From contig NZ_JACIJN010000010.1 in NCBI RefSeq assembly GCF_014199415.1, positions 114,172-178,171 of the forward strand: a DNA stretch of 64,000 nucleotides, given 5' to 3'. The notes under the pieces were generated by a model. The model searched no databases. It had not been told where the DNA came from and was given only the letters and a program-made list of their open reading frames with translations. The translations under genes were made by a program, and so were the position numbers. Numbering within the stretch: position 1 is the first letter of the stretch; each line of letters begins with the position of its first letter. Positions 9,354 through 19,512 of the stretch are shown piece after piece. Source of the stretch: Sphingomonas endophytica (GTDB taxonomy: Bacteria > Pseudomonadota > Alphaproteobacteria > Sphingomonadales > Sphingomonadaceae).

Positions 9354-9725
9354 ATGAGCCGTTATTTCACCGAGGATCACGAGTGGATCGACGTCGATGG
9401 CGACACCGGCACGGTCGGCATCAGCGACTATGCGCAGAGCCAGCTCGGCGACATCGTGTTCGTCGAAGTGCCCGACGCTGGCCGCTCGCTGTCGAAGGGC
9501 GACGAGGCCGCGGTGGTCGAGAGCGTCAAGGCCGCATCGGACGTCTATTCGCCGGTGTCGGGTAATGTGCTGGAAGGCAATCCGGCGCTGACCGACGAGC
9601 CGGCGCTGGTCAACAGCGACCCCGAAGGCGAAGGCTGGTTCTTCAAGATCACGCTGTCGGACGCGTCCGAGCTGGACGCGCTGATGGACGAAACCGCCTA
9701 CGCCGCGTTCGTCGCGAAGTTGTGA
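9354..9725 (+). CDS. gcvH: Glycine cleavage system H protein
   Basis: This 123-residue lipoyl carrier shuttles the aminomethyl group between the P, T and L proteins. The lipoyl-attachment lysine is Lys59 in [16 protein letters not shown]. The family start [19 protein letters not shown] is intact. ATG 9354 follows the gcvT stop by two bases, with GAGGAG upstream inside the gcvT end, so the two are probably translationally coupled. Confidence 0.97.
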   Translation: MSRYFTEDHEWIDVDGDTGTVGISDYAQSQLGDIVFVEVPDAGRSLSKGDEAAVVESVKAASDVYSPVSGNVLEGNPALTDEPALVNSDPEGEGWFFKITLSDASELDALMDETAYAAFVAKL

Positions 9726-9735
9726 TGTGACATAG

Positions 9736-9859
9736 CCCCTCCCTTTCAAGGGAGGGGTTGGGGTGGGTGGCGTGCTCGAATACGGCCGACGCCGCGCGAT
9801 GCAGCTACCCGTACCCCTGGACGAAACCCACCCCCGGCCCCTCCCTTGAAAGGGAGGGG
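9736..9859. repeat. 124-bp element with about 33-bp inverted terminal repeats (family D)
   Basis: The gcvH-gcvPA gap is filled by an element whose ends are near-perfect inverted repeats. The left arm 9736-9768 begins with a 22-base self-complementary block (CCCCTCCCTTT...AAGGGAGGGG), and the right arm 9826-9859 ends with its reverse complement. Each arm can fold alone, and both can pair across a 57-base centre. It carries no gene. It resembles small non-autonomous palindromic elements and separates two genes of one operon, so it could modulate read-through or mRNA stability. Confidence 0.8.
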
Positions 9860-9870
9860 AGGAGCACTCG

Positions 9871-11229
9871 ATGCGCTACCTGCCCCTGACCCCCACCGAC
9901 CGCCAGGACATGCTGGCCGTGATCGGCGCGTCGTCGATCGACACATTGTTCGCCGACGTGCCCGAGGCTGCGCGCCTCGACGGCCCAATCCACGATCTGC
10001 CGATGCACGCCAGCGAGCTGGCGGTCGAGCGCCACATGGCCGCGCTCGCCCGCAAGAACACCGTCGCGGGCGACGTGCCGTTCTTCCTCGGCGCCGGGGC
10101 GTATCGCCATCACGTCCCCGCCAGCGTCGATCACCTGATCCAGCGCGGCGAGTTCCTGACCGCCTATACGCCGTACCAGCCGGAGATCGCGCAGGGCACG
10201 CTCCAGATGCTGTTCGAGTTCCAGACGCAGGTCGCCGCGCTGCTCGGCACCGATGTCGCGAACGCCAGCATGTACGACGGCTCGACCGCGTGCTGGGAAG
10301 CGATCGGCATGGCGCGGCGGATCACACGGCGCGGCAAGGCGATCCTGTCGGGCGGGCTGCACCCGCATTACGTCTCGGTTGCGAAGACGATGGCCAAATA
10401 CACCGGCGACGTGCTCGACACCGCGCTGCCGACGCTCTCCGCCGACGCCGATCTCGACGCGCTGATCGCGAAGCTCGACGACGATACCTCGTGCGTGGTC
10501 GTTCAATATCCCGACATCCTCGGCCGTATCGCCGACCTGACCCCGCTCGCCGACGCCTGCCACGCGAAGAAGGCGCTGCTGATCGCGGTCGTCACCGAGC
10601 CGGTCGCGCTCGGCGCGCTGCGCGCACCCGGCGAGATGGACGCCGACATCGTCGTCGGCGAGGGCCAGTCGCTCGGCGTCGGGCTCCAGTTCGGCGGACC
10701 CTATGTCGGGCTGTTCGGCTGCAAGGAGAAATACGTCCGCCAGATGCCGGGCCGGTTGTGCGGGCAGACCGTCGATGCCGAGGGCCGTCGCGGCTTCGTG
10801 CTGACGCTCTCCACCCGCGAGCAGCATATCCGCCGCGAGAAGGCGACCAGCAACATCTGCACCAACTCCGGGCTGTGCGCGCTGGCCTTTTCGATCCACA
10901 TGACGTTGCTGGGCGAGGCGGGATTGCGGCGGCTGGCGGCGCTCAACCACGCGGGGGCGTGCCGCGCGGCGGACCGGCTGGCGAAGGTGCCGGGCGTGCG
11001 CGTCGTCAACGACACCTTCTTCAACGAATTCACGCTCGACATCGGCAAGGAGGCGCGACCCGTGGTGCGCGATCTTGCCGACAAGGGCGTGCTGGCCGGC
11101 GTGTCGCTCGGCCGGCTCTATCCGGGCGAGGATGCGCTGGCGAACGGGCTGATCGTCGCGGTCACCGAAACCGCGACCGACGAGGATATCGAGGCGCTGG
11201 CGACCGCGCTTGAGGAGGCACTGGCATGA
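9871..11229 (+). CDS. gcvPA: Glycine dehydrogenase (decarboxylating) subunit 1
   Basis: This 452-residue protein is the N-terminal half of the split P protein. Together with GcvPB it decarboxylates glycine and loads the aminomethyl group onto GcvH. Diagnostic segments are [46 protein letters not shown] and [18 protein letters not shown]. The start ATG 9871 has GGGAGGAG about eight bases upstream, supplied by the end of the preceding repeat element. The stop overlaps the gcvPB ATG by four bases (ATGA). Confidence 0.97.
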   Translation: MRYLPLTPTDRQDMLAVIGASSIDTLFADVPEAARLDGPIHDLPMHASELAVERHMAALARKNTVAGDVPFFLGAGAYRHHVPASVDHLIQRGEFLTAYTPYQPEIAQGTLQMLFEFQTQVAALLGTDVANASMYDGSTACWEAIGMARRITRRGKAILSGGLHPHYVSVAKTMAKYTGDVLDTALPTLSADADLDALIAKLDDDTSCVVVQYPDILGRIADLTPLADACHAKKALLIAVVTEPVALGALRAPGEMDADIVVGEGQSLGVGLQFGGPYVGLFGCKEKYVRQMPGRLCGQTVDAEGRRGFVLTLSTREQHIRREKATSNICTNSGLCALAFSIHMTLLGEAGLRRLAALNHAGACRAADRLAKVPGVRVVNDTFFNEFTLDIGKEARPVVRDLADKGVLAGVSLGRLYPGEDALANGLIVAVTETATDEDIEALATALEEALA

Positions 11230-12800
11230 GCATCAATGCAAGCGGCTGGAAGCCGACCGCCCCCGTCAAAGGCGAGGGCGCTGCGCCCACCTTCACCGGC
11301 AACAAGGCGCTGATGCTCGAAGAGCCGCTGATCTTCGAGATCGGCTCGACCGAGACGACCGGTGTCGATTTCGCAGACGGCGATGTCGCCGGCTCACGGC
11401 TCGGCGACTTGACGCGCAAGAGCGCGATCGGGCTGCCCGGCCTGTCGGAGCAGGAGACGGTCCGCCACTACACCCGCCTCAGCCGCCAGAATTACGCGAT
11501 CGACCTCGGGCTGTTCCCGCTCGGCTCGTGCACGATGAAGCATAATCCGCGCCTCAACGAGAAGGTCGCGCGGATGCCCGGTTTCGCCGACATCCACCCG
11601 CTCCAGCCGGTCGACACCGTGCAGGGCGCGTTGGGCGTCATCAACGAGCTGGCGGTATGGCTGATCAAGCTGACCGGCATGCACGGCGTGGCGATGAGCC
11701 CCAAGGCCGGCGCGCATGGCGAGCTGTGCGGCATCCTGTGCATCAAGGCGGCGCTGGAGAAGCGTGGGCAAGGCCATCGCAAGGTCGTGCTGGTCCCCGA
11801 GAGCGCACACGGCACCAACCCGGCGACCGCCGCCTTCGCGGGCTTCACGGTCGAGGACATTCCCGCCACCGCCGACGGCCGCGTCGACACCGCGGCGCTC
11901 AAGGCGCGGCTTGGGCCGGACGTCGCCGCGGTGATGATCACCAACCCGAATACCTGCGGGCTGTTCGAGCGTGATCTCAAGGAGATCAGCGACGCGGTCC
12001 ATGCCGCAGGCGGCTATGTCTATTGCGACGGCGCGAATTTCAACGCGATTGTCGGGCGCGTGCGGCCGGGCGACCTCGGCGTCGACGCGATGCACATCAA
12101 CCTGCACAAGACCTTCTCGACCCCGCATGGCGGCGGCGGGCCGGGTTCGGGGCCGGTGGTGCTGTCGGAGGCGCTCGCGCCGTTTGGCCCGCTGCCGTTC
12201 ACCGCGCGGATGGCCGACGGGCACATCCAGTTGATCGAGGAAGAGACCGCGGGCGACGACCATCCCGACACCTTCGGCCGCATGGTCGCCTTCCACGGCC
12301 AGATGGGCATGTTCACCCGCGCGCTCGCCTATATCCTCAGCCACGGCGCGGACGGGTTGAAGCAGGTCGCCGAAGACGCGGTGCTCAACGCCAATTACGT
12401 GCTGCGCTCGCTGGAGGACGTGTTCGACGCGCCGTTCGCCGGGGCGGGGCCGTGCATGCACGAGGCGATCTTCTCGGATAAGGGCTTCGCGGCCGGCTTC
12501 TCGACGATCGACGCCGCCAAGGCGCTGATCGACGAGGGCTTCCACCCGATGACCATGTATTTCCCGCTGGTCGTCCATGGCGCGATGCTGATCGAGCCGA
12601 CCGAGACCGAGAGCCGCGCCGCGCTCGACCAGTTCATCGGCGCGCTGCGTTCGGTGGCGGAGCGGGCGAAGGCCGGTGACCCGTCGCTCAAGACCGCCCC
12701 GCACTTCGCACCGCGCGCGCGCCTCGACGAGACGCTCGCGGCGCGCAAGCCGGTGCTGACGTGGAAGCCTCTGGTCGTGCAGGCCGAGGCGGCGGAGTAA
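11226..12800 (+). CDS. gcvPB: Glycine dehydrogenase (decarboxylating) subunit 2
   Basis: This 524-residue protein is the PLP-bearing half of the split P protein. The PLP lysine is Lys295 in [19 protein letters not shown]; other family blocks are [18 protein letters not shown] ([17 protein letters not shown]), [13 protein letters not shown] and [11 protein letters not shown]. The ATG overlaps the gcvPA stop. It ends the operon, followed by a 29-bp-arm palindrome that probably stops transcription. Confidence 0.97.
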   Translation: MSINASGWKPTAPVKGEGAAPTFTGNKALMLEEPLIFEIGSTETTGVDFADGDVAGSRLGDLTRKSAIGLPGLSEQETVRHYTRLSRQNYAIDLGLFPLGSCTMKHNPRLNEKVARMPGFADIHPLQPVDTVQGALGVINELAVWLIKLTGMHGVAMSPKAGAHGELCGILCIKAALEKRGQGHRKVVLVPESAHGTNPATAAFAGFTVEDIPATADGRVDTAALKARLGPDVAAVMITNPNTCGLFERDLKEISDAVHAAGGYVYCDGANFNAIVGRVRPGDLGVDAMHINLHKTFSTPHGGGGPGSGPVVLSEALAPFGPLPFTARMADGHIQLIEEETAGDDHPDTFGRMVAFHGQMGMFTRALAYILSHGADGLKQVAEDAVLNANYVLRSLEDVFDAPFAGAGPCMHEAIFSDKGFAAGFSTIDAAKALIDEGFHPMTMYFPLVVHGAMLIEPTETESRAALDQFIGALRSVAERAKAGDPSLKTAPHFAPRARLDETLAARKPVLTWKPLVVQAEAAE

Positions 12801-12810
12801 ACGCCGGACC

Positions 12811-12886
12811 GTCATTGCGAGCGTAGCGAAGCAATCCAGGGGGTCACACGCTGGCCTCTGGATTGCTTCGCTACGCTCGCAATGAC
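12811..12886. repeat. Family-A palindrome, copy 1 (probable bidirectional terminator)
   Basis: Arms of 29 bases (12811-12839 and 12858-12886) are perfect reverse complements (left arm begins GTCATTGCGAGCGTAGCGAA) around an 18-base loop. It fills the gap between the convergent ends of gcvPB and the EamA gene. Two further copies, at 15859 and 31435, also lie between convergent genes. Confidence 0.9.
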
Positions 12887-12896
12887 GTGCCGCCGC

Positions 12897-13796
12897 TCAA
12901 TCCTCCGGCGCGGCCGTCACCGTCTGCTGCTTGCCCAGCCGCTGCTCGCGCCACACGATGAACAGCCCGCTCGCGATGATCACCGGTGCGCCGACCCACG
13001 TCATCGTGCTCGGCAGCACCCCGAACAGCAGCCAGCCGTAGAGCGTCGCCCAGATCAGCCCCGAATAGTCCATCGGCACCACCGTCGTCACCGGCGCCAG
13101 CTTCGCCGCGCCGGTCAGCGCCAGTTGCCCGCACCCGCCGACCAGTCCGATCGCAGCGAGGTTCAGCCACGTCAGCGGATCGTGCGTCTTGAGGTGGAAG
13201 GCATAGGGCACGGCGATCAACGGCAGCGTCAGCACCGAGAACCAGAACACCGTCGTCCCCGACGGCTCGTCGCGCAATTGCCGCAGCAGGATCGCGACCA
13301 GCGCCACGAACAACGCCGCCAGCAACCCGACGATCGCCCCGAACAGCGGCACGTGCGTTCCGCCGCCCGGCTGCGCGACGATCAGCACCCCCGCGAACCC
13401 GACCAGCACCGCACCCCAGCGCTGCACGCCGGTGCGCTCGCCGAGCACCAGCGCGCCGAGGATCGTCGCGAAGATCGGCACCGTGAACTGAAAGGTCGTC
13501 GCTTCGGCAAGCGGCAGCAGCAGCACCGCGCCAAACGTGAACACCATCCCGACGACCCCGACCAGCGAGCGCGCCAGATGCCCCTTGATCCGCGTCGTGC
13601 GCAAGGAGCCCAGCCCGCGCGTCGCCGCCACGAACGCCAGCACGACCGGTAGCGCGCACGCCTGTCGCCAGAACATCGTCTCGGGCAGCGATGCCCCGCG
13701 CGTCTCGGCGAGCTTCACCAGCGCCGACATCGTGGAGAGAAAGAAGATCGCCAGCAGGCGCAGGGCGATGCCCTTCAGGACGCGATCACCCGACAT
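12897..13796 (-). CDS. DMT superfamily transporter, EamA domains
   Basis: This 299-residue protein has about ten hydrophobic segments in two EamA repeats (LRLLAIFFLSTMSALVKLAE at the start; FGAIVGLLAALFVALVAILL in the middle). EamA/DMT proteins export metabolites such as amino acids across the inner membrane; the substrate is unknown. The start is placed at ATG 13796, where the first membrane segment begins; the frame extends 26 codons further upstream without homology-like sequence. It is convergent with the gcv operon. Confidence 0.85.
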   Translation of the reverse strand: MSGDRVLKGIALRLLAIFFLSTMSALVKLAETRGASLPETMFWRQACALPVVLAFVAATRGLGSLRTTRIKGHLARSLVGVVGMVFTFGAVLLLPLAEATTFQFTVPIFATILGALVLGERTGVQRWGAVLVGFAGVLIVAQPGGGTHVPLFGAIVGLLAALFVALVAILLRQLRDEPSGTTVFWFSVLTLPLIAVPYAFHLKTHDPLTWLNLAAIGLVGGCGQLALTGAAKLAPVTTVVPMDYSGLIWATLYGWLLFGVLPSTMTWVGAPVIIASGLFIVWREQRLGKQQTVTAAPED

Positions 13797-13923
13797 GCCG
13801 CCGTCCCTAGCCGCGGGGCGCGCGCAAAGGAACCCCGCAGCCTCGCGGCTGCGGCGGATCGTGTCGCCCGCCACGGGGCGTGCCGTTCGCGTCTATAATG
13901 GGAAAACAGGGCGGGGGGCATGC

Positions 13924-14289
13924 ATGTTCTTTATCAATTGGGGTTCGAAGACCGTTGTCATCAATCTGGGTCTGACCGGCAGCTATTTCTGCGGTATCTG
14001 CGAGCATGACCGCGACTTCTACCGGCTGTTGCACTATCGTGTTCACCACGTCTGGTGGATCTTTCGCCGGGCGACCCGAAAGACCTACCGCGACGCATGC
14101 GACATCTGTGGTCGCGGCAACGAAGTCGATGCCCGCGAGGTAGAGGAACGGCTCGGGAAATCACCGATGCCGTTTCTCGATCGCTTCGGATGGGCGTTCG
14201 GCGTCATCCTCCTTGCCGCCTTCGTCACGTTTGCGACCCTGGACACGCCGCCACGCAGCCGCCCGACGCAATCCGTGTCGAGGGGGTGA
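13924..14289 (+). CDS. Zinc-ribbon-like membrane protein of unknown function
   Basis: The 121-residue protein has two CxxC knuckles (Cys23/Cys26 in YFCGICEHDR and Cys59/Cys62 in DACDICGRGN), which should bind zinc. One transmembrane helix lies near residues 86-105 (FGWAFGVILLAAFVTFATL), followed by a short polar tail. The ATG 13924 is chosen because the frame upstream runs through the EamA promoter and has no domain signal. It ends 31 bases before proS and may be cotranscribed. No function can be inferred beyond metal binding at the membrane. Confidence 0.65.
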   Translation: MFFINWGSKTVVINLGLTGSYFCGICEHDRDFYRLLHYRVHHVWWIFRRATRKTYRDACDICGRGNEVDAREVEERLGKSPMPFLDRFGWAFGVILLAAFVTFATLDTPPRSRPTQSVSRG

Positions 14290-14320
14290 CGCGCCGGGCG
14301 GCTTTGGCTAGGCGTCGCGC

Positions 14321-15850
14321 ATGAAACATGCGCTCCCCGTCACCCGCGAGGCCGATTTCGCCGCCTGGTATCAATCCGTCATCACCGAGGCCGACATGGC
14401 CGAGGAATCGGGCGTGCGCGGCTGCATGGTCATCCGGCCATGGGGCTATGGGATCTGGGAACGGTTCCAGCGGCTGCTCGACGATCGCATCAAGGCGACC
14501 GGTCATGAGAATTGCTATTTCCCGGTCTTCATCCCGCTCAGCTATTTCGAGCAGGAAGCCAGCCATGTCGAAGGCTTCGCCAAGGAAATGGCGGTCGTCA
14601 CCCATCACCGGCTGATCGCCGACGGGAAGGGCGGTCTGGTCCCCGATCCCGCCGCGAAGCTGGAGGAGCCGCTCGTCGTCCGCCCTACCAGCGAGACGGT
14701 GATCGGCCATGCCTTCGCGCGCTGGGTGCAATCGTGGCGCGACCTGCCGGTACTCATCAACCAATGGGCGAACGTCGTGCGCTGGGAAATGCGCACCCGC
14801 ATGTTCCTGCGCACCGCCGAATTCCTGTGGCAAGAGGGACACACCGCGCATGCCACCGCCGACGAGGCGCGCGAGGAAACGCTGAAGATGCTCGAAGTCT
14901 ATCGCGACTTCGCCGAAAATTGCGTCGCGGTGCCGGTGATCGCGGGCGAGAAGCCCGAGAACGAGCGCTTCCCCGGCGCGGTCGGCACCTGGTCGATCGA
15001 GGCGATGATGCAAGACGGCAAGGCGCTCCAGGCGGGCACCTCGCATTTCCTCGGCACCAATTTCGCCAAGGCGCAGAACATCCGCTTCCAGAATGCCGAG
15101 GGGCAACTGGAACATGCGCAGACGACCAGCTGGGGCGTGTCGACGCGGATGATCGGTGCGCTCATCATGGTGCATGGCGACGACGACGGGCTGCGCGTGC
15201 CGCCGCGCGTCGCGCCGTGGCAGGTGGTGATCGTCCCGATGCTGCGCGACACGCCGGAGGACGAGGCGCTGGTGAGCTATTGCCGCGAATTGCAGCAGGC
15301 GCTGGCGGCGGAAAGCGCGTTCGGGGAGCCGGTACGCGCCTTGCTCGATCTCAAGCCGGTCAAGGCGACGAACAAGCGCTGGGGCTGGATCAAGAAGGGC
15401 GCGCCGCTCGTGATCGAAGTCGGCGGGCGCGATATGGCGGCGGGCAACATCTCGGTGATCCGCCGCGACCACCTGTACCGCGAGGACGGCAAGCTCGACA
15501 GCGCTGCGGTGGCGCGTGACGGCTTCGCGGGCGGTGTCGCGGCGCTGCTGGAGGACATCCAGCAGACCTTGTTCGATCAGGCCAAGAAGCGCCTCGACGC
15601 GAACATCACGCCGGCCGGCGACTGGGCGCAGGTCGAGGCGCATTTCGCCAAGGGCGCAAAGAACCCCGGCTGGCTGGAAGTGCAATGGTCACGCCCGACC
15701 GGTGCGGGGCTCGATGCGGTGGTCGAGCGGCTGAAGGCGCTCAAGCTGACGCTGCGCAACGCGCCGATGGGGCAGGCGGCAACGGACGGTGCGTGCATCT
15801 TTACCGGCGACGCCGCAGTCGAACGCGTGCTGGTCGGCCGCGCTTACTGA
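14321..15850 (+). CDS. proS: Prolyl-tRNA synthetase, archaeal/eukaryal-like type
   Basis: ProRS charges tRNA-Pro with proline. The 509 residues lack the bacterial editing insertion. They match the archaeal/eukaryal-style architecture: class II core (IRPWGYGIWERFQRLLD, VVRPTSETVIGHAFARWVQS, RTAEFLWQEGHTAHAT, AGTSHFLGTNFAKAQNI), an anticodon-binding domain (VPPRVAPWQVVIVPM) and the extra C-terminal domain, ending in Gly-Arg-Ala-Tyr. A terminal Tyr is typical of this type. Upstream is the zinc-ribbon gene; downstream is a family-A palindrome. Confidence 0.95.
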   Translation: MKHALPVTREADFAAWYQSVITEADMAEESGVRGCMVIRPWGYGIWERFQRLLDDRIKATGHENCYFPVFIPLSYFEQEASHVEGFAKEMAVVTHHRLIADGKGGLVPDPAAKLEEPLVVRPTSETVIGHAFARWVQSWRDLPVLINQWANVVRWEMRTRMFLRTAEFLWQEGHTAHATADEAREETLKMLEVYRDFAENCVAVPVIAGEKPENERFPGAVGTWSIEAMMQDGKALQAGTSHFLGTNFAKAQNIRFQNAEGQLEHAQTTSWGVSTRMIGALIMVHGDDDGLRVPPRVAPWQVVIVPMLRDTPEDEALVSYCRELQQALAAESAFGEPVRALLDLKPVKATNKRWGWIKKGAPLVIEVGGRDMAAGNISVIRRDHLYREDGKLDSAAVARDGFAGGVAALLEDIQQTLFDQAKKRLDANITPAGDWAQVEAHFAKGAKNPGWLEVQWSRPTGAGLDAVVERLKALKLTLRNAPMGQAATDGACIFTGDAAVERVLVGRAY

Positions 15851-15858
15851 CGCACTTC

Positions 15859-15933
15859 GTCATTGCGAGCGTAGCGAAGCAATCCAGGGCGTCCTGGTCC
15901 AACTCTGGATTGCTTCGCTGCGCTCGCAATGAT
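15859..15933. repeat. Family-A palindrome, copy 2
   Basis: The left arm 15859-15887 is identical to copy 1, and the right arm 15905-15933 differs at two positions. It lies between the convergent ends of proS and the TonB-dependent receptor and probably terminates both. Confidence 0.88.
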
Positions 15934-15953
15934 GAAAAATCGGCCGTTCCCGC

Positions 15954-18770
15954 TCAGAACCGCGTCCGCAGGGTCAGTCCGTAGGTCCGCGGCTCGGCGA
16001 GGAACGACGCGAACAGCTGGTTGCCGACCCCGCCGAACGACTGCACCTGCTGGAGGCTGCCCGCGCCCTGGAACGGCGCGTTGAACGCCACCTGCTGATA
16101 CTCCGTGTCGAGCAAATTCTGCGCCCACACCTCGACCGCCCAGCGATCCTGATTGCCGCGCAACCCGATGCGCGCGTTGAGCAAGGTAAAGCCGTCCTGC
16201 GTCTTCTCGACGAACAGGTCGGAGCCGGTGTTGTAATCCGACACCGTCCGCTGATCGACGTAGAACAGCGCCGACATGCCGCTGCTGCCGATCGGCGGGT
16301 TCCAGCTCACCGACGTGGTGATGACGTTGCGCGGCGCATTCGACATCTGCGATCCCGACAGCAGGAACAACGCCGGATCGAGCGCCGCGCCCGCGTCCGA
16401 GCCGACGAGATTGCGGCGGTACTTCGTGTCGGCGAACGTATAGCCCATGTTGATCGCGAGATGTTCGGCCGGGTAGAAGCCTGCCTCCGCCTCGAAGCCC
16501 TGGCTCACCACGCCGTACCGGACATCGCCGCTGCATGCGCCCGTGGCGAGCGAATTGTCGCGATCGGTGCCGTTCAGCCCGTCCGAACACGATCCGATAT
16601 TCTCGACGACATAATTGGTGCCGTTGAAGGTGTTGAGCTGGAAGTTCTTGAACTCGGACCGGAAGCCCGCGAGGTTGAACGTGAACTGCCGGCTCGAATA
16701 TTTCAGCCCGACCTCATAGGCATTGACCGTCTCGGGATCGAAGCGCAGCCGGCTGCCGTCGATATTGGCGATCGTCGCCGGATTATAGGCGTCGCCCAGA
16801 TCGGAGCGGTCGAGATTATAGCCGCCCGCCTTGTAGCCGCGCGAATAGCTGGCATAGGTCATCAACCGGTCGGTCGGTTTCCAGCTCAGCACCGCGGTGC
16901 CGGTCAGCTGATTCTCGCGCAGCTTGTCGTTGATCGTCTGCCCGTTAAGCCGGCTCGACGAATTGCCGGTACACGCCAGCGTCGCGATGCCACGGGTCAG
17001 TGCGGCGAGTTGCGCGTTGTTGAACAAATTGCCGGCTTGAGGGGTGGCACCCAGCAGCGACTGCACCTGCGGACAGACGGTGTTGTTGTTGCCGAAGGTC
17101 GCGTCGAAGTCCTTCTGCTCGCGGGTCCAGCGCAGCCCTGCGGTCAGCGACAGCTTGTCGGTCAGCCGGAGGATGTTGTGCGTGAAGACCGCGAAGCTCT
17201 TGCTGTTCTGGTTGTAGACGTCGCGTGTCGTGCCAAGGTCGTTGAGCGTCGAGAGCAGGCGGATGCTGCCCAGCACGATCGGCGTCGCCGCGCCGAATGC
17301 CGCGGTCGTGCCCGGCACCTGTCCCTGAAGGATCGCCGACCCGGCGGCGCTCAGGCACCCCGGATTGGCCGGGTTGCGCAGCGCGGCATTGGGGTTGATC
17401 GTCGCGACGATCCGGCACGCCGCGAACGCGCCATAGTCGCGGCCGAACTTCAGATTGTCGACGACCTGCAAATCCTCGTTGCTGAAGAAGCCGCCGATCA
17501 GCCAGTTGAGCCGGTCGCCGAAGGCCTCGCCGTTCAGCCGCAATTCCTGCGTGAAGGTATGGAATTGCCGGTAGTTGTTGCCGTCGTCCGGGCGATAGCC
17601 GATGTCGAGGACATTGGCGTCGATGTCGTTCGCGCCGTCCGACTTGTACTCGCGATAGGCGGTGATCGAGGTGAGCGCGGCGCTGCCCAGATTCCAGTCG
17701 ATCTGCCCGGACCCGCCATAATCCTTGGTGACGTTGGAATAGGCGCGGCCCGGCGTGAAGGCGATGCGGCGGCTGTACGGATCGTTGCCGGCCGGGAACA
17801 CGCTGCCCGCGGGATAGCCGCGCAGCGCCGCCACCTGCTGCATGACGCTGACGATGCGATTGCCCGCCGGGTTGATCGCATAATCACCCGGCGTGCCCGG
17901 CGTCGGATCGGTCTTCTCGCGCGTATCGACATAGACCGCCCCGCAGCATTTCTCGTTGCGCCACGTATAGTCGCCGATCAGCCGCACCGAGAAATCGGGC
18001 GAGGGTTCGAGCAGCAACTGCCCGCGGACGAACCAGCGGTTGCGGTCGTTGTAGTCGGTATCGTTGACAACGTCGCGGTAGAAGCCCTCGCGCTTCGAGG
18101 CGACGCCGTCGATGCGGAACGCCAGCAGGTCCTTGACGATCGGTCCGGTGATCGCCCCCGCGACGCGGTAGAAATCGTAATTACCGTACGTCCCCTCGGC
18201 ATAGCCGCCGAAGTCGAATGACGGCGCCTTGGTATAGATGTTGATCGCGCCCGCCGAGGAGTTGCGCCCCGAGAGCGTGCCCTGCGGCCCACGCAGCACC
18301 TCGACCCGGTCAACCTCGCCGAGATCGTTGAGCCCCGAGCCGGTCCGGCTGCGGTAAACGCCGTCGATGAACACCGTCACCGAGCTTTCGAGCCCGGGAT
18401 TGTCGCCGACCGTACCGATGCCGCGGACGCGCGCCGAGGCGTTCGCCTCTGATCCGGTCGACGAGACGTTGAGCGATGGCGCGAGCTGCGCGAGCTGGCG
18501 GATGTCGGTCGCGCCGGAATTCTGCAAGGCGGCCTGGCTGACGGCGTTGATCGAGATCGGCACGTCGGCGAGCCGCTCGGCACGGCGCGTCGCGGTCACG
18601 ACGATGTCGCCGGCGTTGAGCAACCCGGTGTCGCCCGACTGCGCCGACGCGGTGTCGCTCTGTCCGGCGACCGCGGCGTTGGTGGTGACGGGGCTCGTCT
18701 GGTCCTGCGCCAGGGCCGGCATCGCCAGCACCGCGGCGGCGGTGGACAGAAGGGTGGCGGTAAGACGCAT
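15954..18770 (-). CDS. TonB-dependent outer-membrane receptor
   Basis: The 938-residue product has a signal peptide (MRLTATLLSTAAAVLAMPALAQ), a linker, and a TonB-box-like DIVVTATRRAERL. The plug domain (ADVPISINAVSQAAL, VDRVEVLRGPQGTLSGRNSSAGAINI) is followed by a long 22-strand-type barrel (e.g. YASYSRGYKAGGYNLD). It ends in LTLRTRF, with the C-terminal Phe used for BAM-dependent assembly. It imports an unknown large substrate (siderophore, carbohydrate or cobalamin-like), powered by TonB. No cognate transport genes flank it. Start is ATG 18770. Confidence 0.94.
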   Translation of the reverse strand: MRLTATLLSTAAAVLAMPALAQDQTSPVTTNAAVAGQSDTASAQSGDTGLLNAGDIVVTATRRAERLADVPISINAVSQAALQNSGATDIRQLAQLAPSLNVSSTGSEANASARVRGIGTVGDNPGLESSVTVFIDGVYRSRTGSGLNDLGEVDRVEVLRGPQGTLSGRNSSAGAINIYTKAPSFDFGGYAEGTYGNYDFYRVAGAITGPIVKDLLAFRIDGVASKREGFYRDVVNDTDYNDRNRWFVRGQLLLEPSPDFSVRLIGDYTWRNEKCCGAVYVDTREKTDPTPGTPGDYAINPAGNRIVSVMQQVAALRGYPAGSVFPAGNDPYSRRIAFTPGRAYSNVTKDYGGSGQIDWNLGSAALTSITAYREYKSDGANDIDANVLDIGYRPDDGNNYRQFHTFTQELRLNGEAFGDRLNWLIGGFFSNEDLQVVDNLKFGRDYGAFAACRIVATINPNAALRNPANPGCLSAAGSAILQGQVPGTTAAFGAATPIVLGSIRLLSTLNDLGTTRDVYNQNSKSFAVFTHNILRLTDKLSLTAGLRWTREQKDFDATFGNNNTVCPQVQSLLGATPQAGNLFNNAQLAALTRGIATLACTGNSSSRLNGQTINDKLRENQLTGTAVLSWKPTDRLMTYASYSRGYKAGGYNLDRSDLGDAYNPATIANIDGSRLRFDPETVNAYEVGLKYSSRQFTFNLAGFRSEFKNFQLNTFNGTNYVVENIGSCSDGLNGTDRDNSLATGACSGDVRYGVVSQGFEAEAGFYPAEHLAINMGYTFADTKYRRNLVGSDAGAALDPALFLLSGSQMSNAPRNVITTSVSWNPPIGSSGMSALFYVDQRTVSDYNTGSDLFVEKTQDGFTLLNARIGLRGNQDRWAVEVWAQNLLDTEYQQVAFNAPFQGAGSLQQVQSFGGVGNQLFASFLAEPRTYGLTLRTRF

Positions 18771-18909
18771 GGCGCTATCTCTCTCCCAATGTCATCCGAA
18801 CTCTTTGAAGGTTCGGTATCGGGTGAGCGTAACGCAGAAGCCGCGCTCGTCCAGCCATTTTACATGATCGGCCGGCGATTTTGGAAAACACTGTCCGACA
18901 AATACAACG

Positions 18910-18934
18910 CCGCCGCGCGGGTCAGGCGCGGCGG
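18910..18934 (-). terminator. GC hairpin downstream of infC
   Basis: CCGCCGCGC and GCGCGGCGG form a perfect 9-bp stem with a 7-base loop, 33 bases after the infC stop (minus strand). The following minus-strand sequence is only moderately T-rich (GTTGTATTTGTC). It probably ends the infC transcript before the TonB-dependent receptor gene. Confidence 0.5.
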
Positions 18935-18966
18935 ACGTTACGGCAGGCTGGGTAAAACCGCCGCGC

Positions 18967-19512
18967 TTACTTCGGCGCGAGCACCATGAGCATCTGACGG
19001 CCCTCCATGCGCGGATAGGCCTCCACCTTGGCGATTTCCTGCACCTGCTCGGCGACTCGCTGGAGCACGTTCATGCCGAGCTGGCCGTGGCTCAGCTCGC
19101 GACCGCGGAAGCGCATCGTGACCTTCACCTTGTCACCTTCCTCGATGAACTCGGCGACCTTCTTCATCTTGGTGTCGTAGTCGTGGTCGTCGATGTTCGG
19201 ACGCATCTTGATCTCCTTGATCTCCTGCGTCTTCTGCGACTTGCGGGCGAGGTTCGCCTTCTTCTGCGCCTCGTACTTGAACTTGCCGACGTCGAGGAAC
19301 TTGGCGACGGGCGGATCGGCGTTGGGCGACACTTCGACGAGGTCGAGCCCGAGCTCACGCGCCTGCTCCATCGCCTCGCGCGTGTACATCACGCCAAGGT
19401 TCTCTCCCTCGTGATCGATCACGCGGACCTTCTGGCTCTGGATCCACTCATTGAACCGCGGGCCGTTCATCGGCGGCGCCTGGTTTGGCCGGCGCATCAT
19501 GGGAGGACGTAT
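18967..19512 (-). CDS. infC: Translation initiation factor IF-3 (putative ATA start)
   Basis: IF-3 keeps ribosomal subunits apart and proofreads initiation. The family N domain ([34 protein letters not shown]) and C domain ([31 protein letters not shown]) are complete. Two adjacent ATGs (19500, 19497) have no ribosome binding site. An in-frame ATA at 19512 lies eight bases after GGAG (19524-19521). Non-AUG starts (ATT in E. coli) are a known, autoregulatory feature of infC, so I extend the gene to ATA, giving 181 residues; 177 from ATG is the alternative. rpmI-rplT do not follow. Confidence 0.9.
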   Translation of the reverse strand: MRPPMMRRPNQAPPMNGPRFNEWIQSQKVRVIDHEGENLGVMYTREAMEQARELGLDLVEVSPNADPPVAKFLDVGKFKYEAQKKANLARKSQKTQEIKEIKMRPNIDDHDYDTKMKKVAEFIEEGDKVKVTMRFRGRELSHGQLGMNVLQRVAEQVQEIAKVEAYPRMEGRQMLMVLAPK

